Positions 5,303 through 8,838 of a stretch of 8,838 bases of DNA are shown piece by piece (positions within the stretch are counted from its first letter, which is position 1; the number at the start of each line of letters is the position of its first letter). The DNA lies in the NCBI GenBank assembly GCA_902782785.1, contig CACZOH010000060.1:1-8838 (forward strand), written 5' to 3'. The notes under the pieces are model-generated. The model saw only the letters and a list, made by a program, of their open reading frames with translations, was not told where the DNA came from and ran no database searches. Both the position numbers and the translations under genes were made by a program. This stretch comes from an uncultured Ruminococcus sp. GTDB lineage: Bacteria; Bacillota; Clostridia; Oscillospirales; CAG-272.

Positions 5303-6484
5303 ATCGTATAAGAGGTATTTTTTCCGCGTTTGCCTGAATTTTGCTGCGTCTTTATTCCACTTTTTCATAATTTCTTCTGCCGATAAGACGCCGTCGCGCA
5401 GGTCGGAGTTGCCGGTCGATAGGTCTATGTGGTATCTGCCGCCGTCGGTTTTCGGCTTGGTGAATTCAAAATCGTCCGGGTACATATCCCGTATCGTTTT
5501 TATCATCGTAACGCCTAAGCGGACGGGCGATAACGCCCGTTTGTCAGTCACGTGCAGGCGTACTCCGTAAAGCGTTTTGCCGGCATATCGTCCGAATTCC
5601 GCGCGGAAGAACGCGGGGCTGAATTTCACGCCTTTAAGCGTCCCGTCCGCGTTCAATCTGTCCGCCAGCGCGTCGGACTTTATGTATTCCGCTCCGACGA
5701 GCAGAAACGGCTGCGTCGTCCCGCGTCCGTCGCACACGTTCGTCCCCGCGAACATACACGTTCCGTTATAAACGTAAATGCTTTCAAGCGTCGGCAGATT
5801 CGGGCTCGGACGGACGAACGGCAGACCCGTTTCGTCGTAATACATATCGCGTTTGTAACCTTTCATTCTCACAACGGTCAGATCGCAGCCTATTTTGTAT
5901 TCGCCGTTATAAAGCCGCGCAAGCTCGCCGACTGTCATCCCGTGGCGTATCGGAACGCGCGTCATACCTATGAACGACAGGTTTTCCGGATCCTGTATAC
6001 AGCCCTCGACCCTGTCGCCTATAGGGTTTGGTCTGTCAAGCACTACGAGCAAAACGCCCTGCACGGCGCAGGCGCACATAACGTAGAAGAGAGTTGAAAC
6101 GTACGTAAAATAACGCGAGCCGACGTCCTGCATATCAAAGACCATACAGTCAAGCTCCGCCATACTCTTCCGGTGCGGCATATACGCGCCGTCGGTTTTT
6201 GCCTTGTCGGTCGAGGTGAAAAAATCTTCAAACAGACTGTAAACGGGCTTGCCCGTCAGATCATCGACGCCGCCGCTCACCTTTTCGCCCGGCCCGAGCA
6301 CACCGCGCGGTCCGTGCTCCGGCGAAAATATCGCGCGCACGTCAAATTTTTCATTCAGTATATCAACGGGGTATCTGTAATCCGAAGACAAGGCGGAGCA
6401 GGCTGAAATAACGCCCAGCCGCTTGCCGGAAAGCAGATTTTTTATTTTTTCCTCATCTATCCTGTCAATACCCGTCTTTACCAT
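5300..6484 (-). CDS. namZ: Exo-beta-N-acetylmuramidase NamZ family (DUF1343, GH171), no signal peptide
   Basis: This family (B. subtilis NamZ/YbbC) releases N-acetylmuramic acid from the non-reducing end of peptidoglycan fragments, feeding cell-wall recycling. The 394-aa protein has the usual family length and motifs: VKTGID at the N-terminus, SPEHGPRG (54-61) with a conserved acidic residue, GEKV, VFDMQDVGSRYFTYVSTL (115-132), RPNPIG (151-156) and PIRHGMTVGEL (178-188). Unlike the secreted Bacillus enzyme it begins directly with the domain and has no signal peptide or lipobox, so it should act in the cytoplasm on imported muropeptides. A strong AGAGGTGA site (complement of 6489-6496) sets the start. 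No other recycling genes (murQ, nagZ, amgK type) are in the window. It diverges from the luxE operon. Confidence 0.93.
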   Translation of the reverse strand: MVKTGIDRIDEEKIKNLLSGKRLGVISACSALSSDYRYPVDILNEKFDVRAIFSPEHGPRGVLGPGEKVSGGVDDLTGKPVYSLFEDFFTSTDKAKTDGAYMPHRKSMAELDCMVFDMQDVGSRYFTYVSTLFYVMCACAVQGVLLVVLDRPNPIGDRVEGCIQDPENLSFIGMTRVPIRHGMTVGELARLYNGEYKIGCDLTVVRMKGYKRDMYYDETGLPFVRPSPNLPTLESIYVYNGTCMFAGTNVCDGRGTTQPFLLVGAEYIKSDALADRLNADGTLKGVKFSPAFFRAEFGRYAGKTLYGVRLHVTDKRALSPVRLGVTMIKTIRDMYPDDFEFTKPKTDGGRYHIDLSTGNSDLRDGVLSAEEIMKKWNKDAAKFRQTRKKYLLYD

Positions 6485-6505
6485 AATATCACCTCTTTTT
6501 GTAAT

Positions 6506-6514
6506 ATTTTACCA
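6506..6514 (-). promoter_or_regulatory. Candidate extended -10 promoter for namZ
   Basis: On the minus strand TGGTAAAAT (complement of 6506-6514) forms an extended -10 box. There is no good -35 hexamer 17 bp before it. Transcription would start near 6499, leaving a short leader that just contains the AGAGGTGA ribosome site. It lies back to back with the luxE promoter within a 99-nt gap, so the two may share regulation. Confidence 0.45.
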
Positions 6515-6533
6515 CAAAAATACCGCTATTGAG

Positions 6534-6562
6534 TTGACAATATAATGCTTATATGTTAAAAT
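6534..6562 (+). promoter_or_regulatory. SigA-type promoter for the luxE-luxC operon
   Basis: TTGACA (6534-6539) and TAAAAT (6557-6562) are 17 bp apart with an extended TG at 6554-6555. The start of transcription would be near 6569, giving a leader of about 15 nt. A second TATAAT (6541-6546) lies inside the spacer but has no matching -35 box and is probably not used. The architecture is the same as the promoters at 949 and 2468. Confidence 0.85.
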
Positions 6563-6571
6563 AGAAACAAC

Positions 6572-6580
6572 AAAGAGGTG
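6572..6580 (+). promoter_or_regulatory. Ribosome binding site that fixes the luxE start at 6584
   Basis: AAAGAGGTG is a strong Shine-Dalgarno sequence 3 nt before ATG 6584, with the GAGG core 5 nt away. The in-frame GTG at 6578 is part of this site and has no ribosome site of its own, so it is not the start. Confidence 0.8.
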
Positions 6581-6583
6581 TTT

Positions 6584-7699
6584 ATGAAATACAGAAGTGC
6601 CGTTTTCAGAAAAAAACCGTATAACGACAATGACGGCGGAGATTTTGTCAAAGCCGTCGCCGAAATGACGGATTATCATATAAAGCATAACGAAAAATAC
6701 GCTGCGCTCTGCTTGGACGCGGGGTTTACGACAGATATGCTTAAAACGGAGAAGGATCTTGAAAAGCTCCCTTTCATACCGACGCTCACGTTCAAACGCC
6801 ATTGTCTTTTTACCCTGCCGGAGAAGAGGATACCCGTAAAAGCTACGTCCTCTGGCACGGGCGGCGCCGCGGGCGTTATCGGCTTTGAGCTGTCCGGTCT
6901 TTTCTGCGCCCTGAAAATGGTATTGAAGATATTCTCATATAAAAAGCTCTTTTCTTTAAAGCCGACGAATTACGTGATCTTCGGCTACAAGCCGGATAAA
7001 AACAATAAGACGGCGGTATCTAAAACCGCGTTCGGCGCAACGCTTTTTGCGCCCGCGCTCCACAGGACCTATGCCCTGACGCGCAGGAACGGCAGATATG
7101 AAGCAGACCTTGACTCTGTATGCAAAGCGATAGTCGGTTACTGCAAGCGCAGGCATCCCGTCCGTTTTATGGGCTTTCCGTCGTACACTTATTTTGCAAT
7201 GAAGCTTTTAGCGGATAAGGGAATAAACGTAAAACTTCCGAAGGGCTCGAAAATAATGCTTGCGGGCGGTTGGAAGCAGTATTACCGCGAGCAGGTCGAT
7301 AAAAAAGAGTTTTATGACACGGCAAAACGCGTGCTCGGCGTGGACGACTGCGATATCGTCGAATTTTACGGCGCGGTCGAACACCCCGTATCGTACTGCG
7401 ACTGCAAAAACCACAACTTTCACATACCGTCCTACAGCCGCGTCATAATCCGCGACGTCACGACGCTGAAACCCCTCCCGTACGGACGGACCGGGCTTGT
7501 CGAGCTGATAACGCCTATGATCAAGGCGACGCCGATAACCGCCGTGATGCCCGACGATTTAGGCGTTTTATACGACGGGGAGAGCTGCGGCTGCGGAATA
7601 AAGTCGCCGTACCTTAAAATAATCGGCCGCGTGGGTTTAAAGGATATAAAAACGTGCGCCGCCGGCGCGTCGGAGCTTTTGGGGGAGATAAAGCTATGA
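6584..7699 (+). CDS. luxE: LuxE-type acyl-protein synthetase (LuxE/PaaK family)
   Basis: The 371-aa protein matches the LuxE family in length and motif order. LuxE activates a fatty acid with ATP and hands the acyl group to the reductase LuxC through a cysteine thioester. The adenylate-forming loop TSSGTGG is at 88-94, AGGWKQY at 227-233, EFYGAVEHPVSYCDC at 260-274, IIRDVTTLKPLPYG at 288-301, MPDDLG at 322-327 and ESCGCG at 333-338. The C-terminal GRVGLKDIKTC ends at Cys358, which aligns with the acyl-accepting cysteine of the bioluminescence enzymes (GR...RGC). The four cysteines at 272, 274, 335 and 337 might bind a metal. The stop overlaps the luxC start (ATGA), so the two are translationally coupled. 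The ATG at 6584 is used because of its ribosome site. The acyl substrate in this organism is unknown. Confidence 0.9.
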   Translation: MKYRSAVFRKKPYNDNDGGDFVKAVAEMTDYHIKHNEKYAALCLDAGFTTDMLKTEKDLEKLPFIPTLTFKRHCLFTLPEKRIPVKATSSGTGGAAGVIGFELSGLFCALKMVLKIFSYKKLFSLKPTNYVIFGYKPDKNNKTAVSKTAFGATLFAPALHRTYALTRRNGRYEADLDSVCKAIVGYCKRRHPVRFMGFPSYTYFAMKLLADKGINVKLPKGSKIMLAGGWKQYYREQVDKKEFYDTAKRVLGVDDCDIVEFYGAVEHPVSYCDCKNHNFHIPSYSRVIIRDVTTLKPLPYGRTGLVELITPMIKATPITAVMPDDLGVLYDGESCGCGIKSPYLKIIGRVGLKDIKTCAAGASELLGEIKL

Positions 7700-8838
7700 T
7701 ACTGTATAAAGGCGGGATATATGATACGTGTTTTACGGAAAAACTGCTGTCAGATTTGCAAAGCGACGCAAACGACGCGCTTCTGCATAAAAAAATCGAC
7801 ACGGAAAAGCTCATTTCCGCGGTCGATGAAATATCATTGAGGATAAGCAAAGGAGATTACGACGATCTTATAAACTCGCTTGAGATAGACGGGATAGAAG
7901 AATACAAAAACAGAGCCGCGGAGCTTTTGCGGCGCAAAAACACGGAACTTAACTTAAAGGCGCAGCTGCCGTCTTTATGCGAGCTGCCCGGGATCGGCGC
8001 GTACGTCGCGCCCGTCGGCGTGCTTTTCCACATAGCTGCGGGCAACGTAGACGTTCTGCCGGCTTACAGCGTGCTGTCCGGGCTGTTTTGCGGCAACGTG
8101 AACGTACTGAAGCTTCCGTCGCAGGATAACGGTATAACGATAAAAATACTGTCGGAGCTTATTTCGATAATGCCGGAGCTGTCGGATTTCATATACGTTT
8201 TCGACACGCCGTCCTCCGACGTCGTATCGATGATAAAAATGGCGGAAGCGGCGGATAAAATAATCGTATGGGGTGGGGACGAAGCGGTTTCAGCCGTACG
8301 GCGTCTTGCGCCGCCCGCGATACCCGTCGTATCCTTCGGTCATAAGATAAGCTTTGCGTATATTGGCGCGGATTATGAAAAATACCCCGCTGAGCTTACC
8401 TCGCTCGCGGAGCATATAATAAAGACCTGCCAGCTTTTATGCAGCAGCTGTCAGCGGATATACATAAATTCCGGAAATCCGAACGACGCGGATGAATTCT
8501 GCCGCTTTTTCTTACCGTATCTGCAAACCGCGCGCGGCAGATATCCGCTTGCCGATATAGGCGCGGCGGCTGAGGCGACGCTCAGCGAATATTCGCGGAA
8601 AATAGAAAAATCGCTTTGCGGTACCCGGAACGGCGGTGAGAGAATATACGCCGGAGACGGCTGCCGTCTTACCGCAAAGGACGACAAAACGCTTGATATA
8701 TCGGGCTTTTTCGGTCAGGTCGACGTATCCGCGGTACCGATTAACGAGCTGTTTTCCGTACTGCGAAGGAAAAAAGGATATTTGCAGACGGCTTGCATAA
8801 TAGCCGACGAGGAAACAAAAAGAGAAGCGGAAAAAGCA
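7696..8838 (+). CDS. luxC: LuxC-type acyl-CoA reductase, 3' end outside the window
   Basis: An open frame starts at ATG 7696 and runs without a stop to the window end (381 codons; the family is about 480 residues, so roughly 100 C-terminal residues are missing). LuxC reduces an enzyme-bound acyl thioester with NADPH to a fatty aldehyde. Family features are the GIGAYVAPVGVLFHIAAGNVD stretch (99-119), VWGGDEAV (191-198), SFGHKISF (213-220) and QLLCSSCQ (246-253), whose Cys249 sits where the acyl-cysteine of the family is found (the usual motif is close to CSSPQ; here the proline is Cys252). GGGGGAG (7681-7687) lies 8 nt upstream, and the start overlaps the luxE stop by 3 nt. With LuxE it forms a fatty-acid reductase pair. 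No luciferase (luxAB) or transferase (luxD) is visible. Confidence 0.9.
   Translation, partial: MILYKGGIYDTCFTEKLLSDLQSDANDALLHKKIDTEKLISAVDEISLRISKGDYDDLINSLEIDGIEEYKNRAAELLRRKNTELNLKAQLPSLCELPGIGAYVAPVGVLFHIAAGNVDVLPAYSVLSGLFCGNVNVLKLPSQDNGITIKILSELISIMPELSDFIYVFDTPSSDVVSMIKMAEAADKIIVWGGDEAVSAVRRLAPPAIPVVSFGHKISFAYIGADYEKYPAELTSLAEHIIKTCQLLCSSCQRIYINSGNPNDADEFCRFFLPYLQTARGRYPLADIGAAAEATLSEYSRKIEKSLCGTRNGGERIYAGDGCRLTAKDDKTLDISGFFGQVDVSAVPINELFSVLRRKKGYLQTACIIADEETKREAEKA

Noticed and set aside
5552..6097. 181-codon plus-strand open frame inside namZ
   Set aside because: It runs antisense to a gene with clear NamZ motifs and has no ribosome site or promoter. Its arginine/valine-rich translation is typical of the opposite strand of a coding region.
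6541..6546. TATAAT as a -10 box for luxE
   Set aside because: It lies only 1 bp after the TTGACA box and no -35 stands 16-18 bp before it. The TAAAAT at 6557 has correct spacing.
6578..6583. GTG start for luxE two codons upstream
   Set aside because: The GTG is part of the AAAGAGGTG ribosome site itself. The ATG at 6584 is correctly spaced from that site.
1..8838. CRISPR array, tRNA, rRNA, insertion sequence or phage genes
   Set aside because: I saw no regularly spaced direct repeats, cloverleaf signatures, transposase motifs or phage proteins on either strand.

Overview
The window looks like chromosomal DNA of a low-to-moderate GC Firmicute, most likely an anaerobic gut-type Clostridia. 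The evidence is strong Shine-Dalgarno sites, SigA-type promoters (TTGACA, 17 bp, extended TGN -10), an FMN riboswitch ahead of an ECF-type riboflavin transporter component, an ECF sigma factor coupled to a one-TM membrane protein, and a LuxE/LuxC pair of the kind seen in non-luminous anaerobes. No phylogenetic marker is present, so the assignment is inference. I see no rRNA, tRNA, CRISPR array, insertion sequence or phage gene.

Layout. Positions 1-143 hold the 3' part of an FMN riboswitch, a perfect 16-bp palindrome and a terminator hairpin. These control ribU (144-923), which carries an extra N-terminal zinc-ribbon. A strong promoter (949-977) then drives two consecutive six-TM membrane proteins of unknown function (1005-1751, 1782-2471) that look like diverged tandem paralogues. 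A near-perfect consensus promoter overlapping the second gene's stop codon drives a lipoprotein with an FG-GAP-like acidic motif (2524-3471), closed by a terminator. Next is an ECF sigma factor (3629-4174) overlapping a membrane-anchored partner (4161-5270), a likely regulator or sensor whose extracytoplasmic coding region is strikingly AT-rich. A shared hairpin at 5280-5299 separates this from a convergent minus-strand gene for a NamZ/DUF1343 (GH171) exo-N-acetylmuramidase without a signal peptide (5300-6484). Divergent from it, a SigA-type promoter starts a luxE-luxC operon (6584-7699; 7696 to the window end, truncated) encoding an acyl-protein synthetase and an acyl-CoA reductase.

How the parts work together. 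The FMN riboswitch and RibU form a riboflavin-uptake feedback unit. The sigma factor and its partner form a probable envelope-sensing switch. NamZ points to muropeptide recycling or salvage. LuxE and LuxC together would activate a fatty acid and reduce it to an aldehyde; no luciferase genes are visible. The least explained items are the zinc-ribbon on RibU, the paralogous membrane pair, the low-GC segment in the sigma-factor partner and the aldehyde-forming pair. Nothing here proves a wholly new system.
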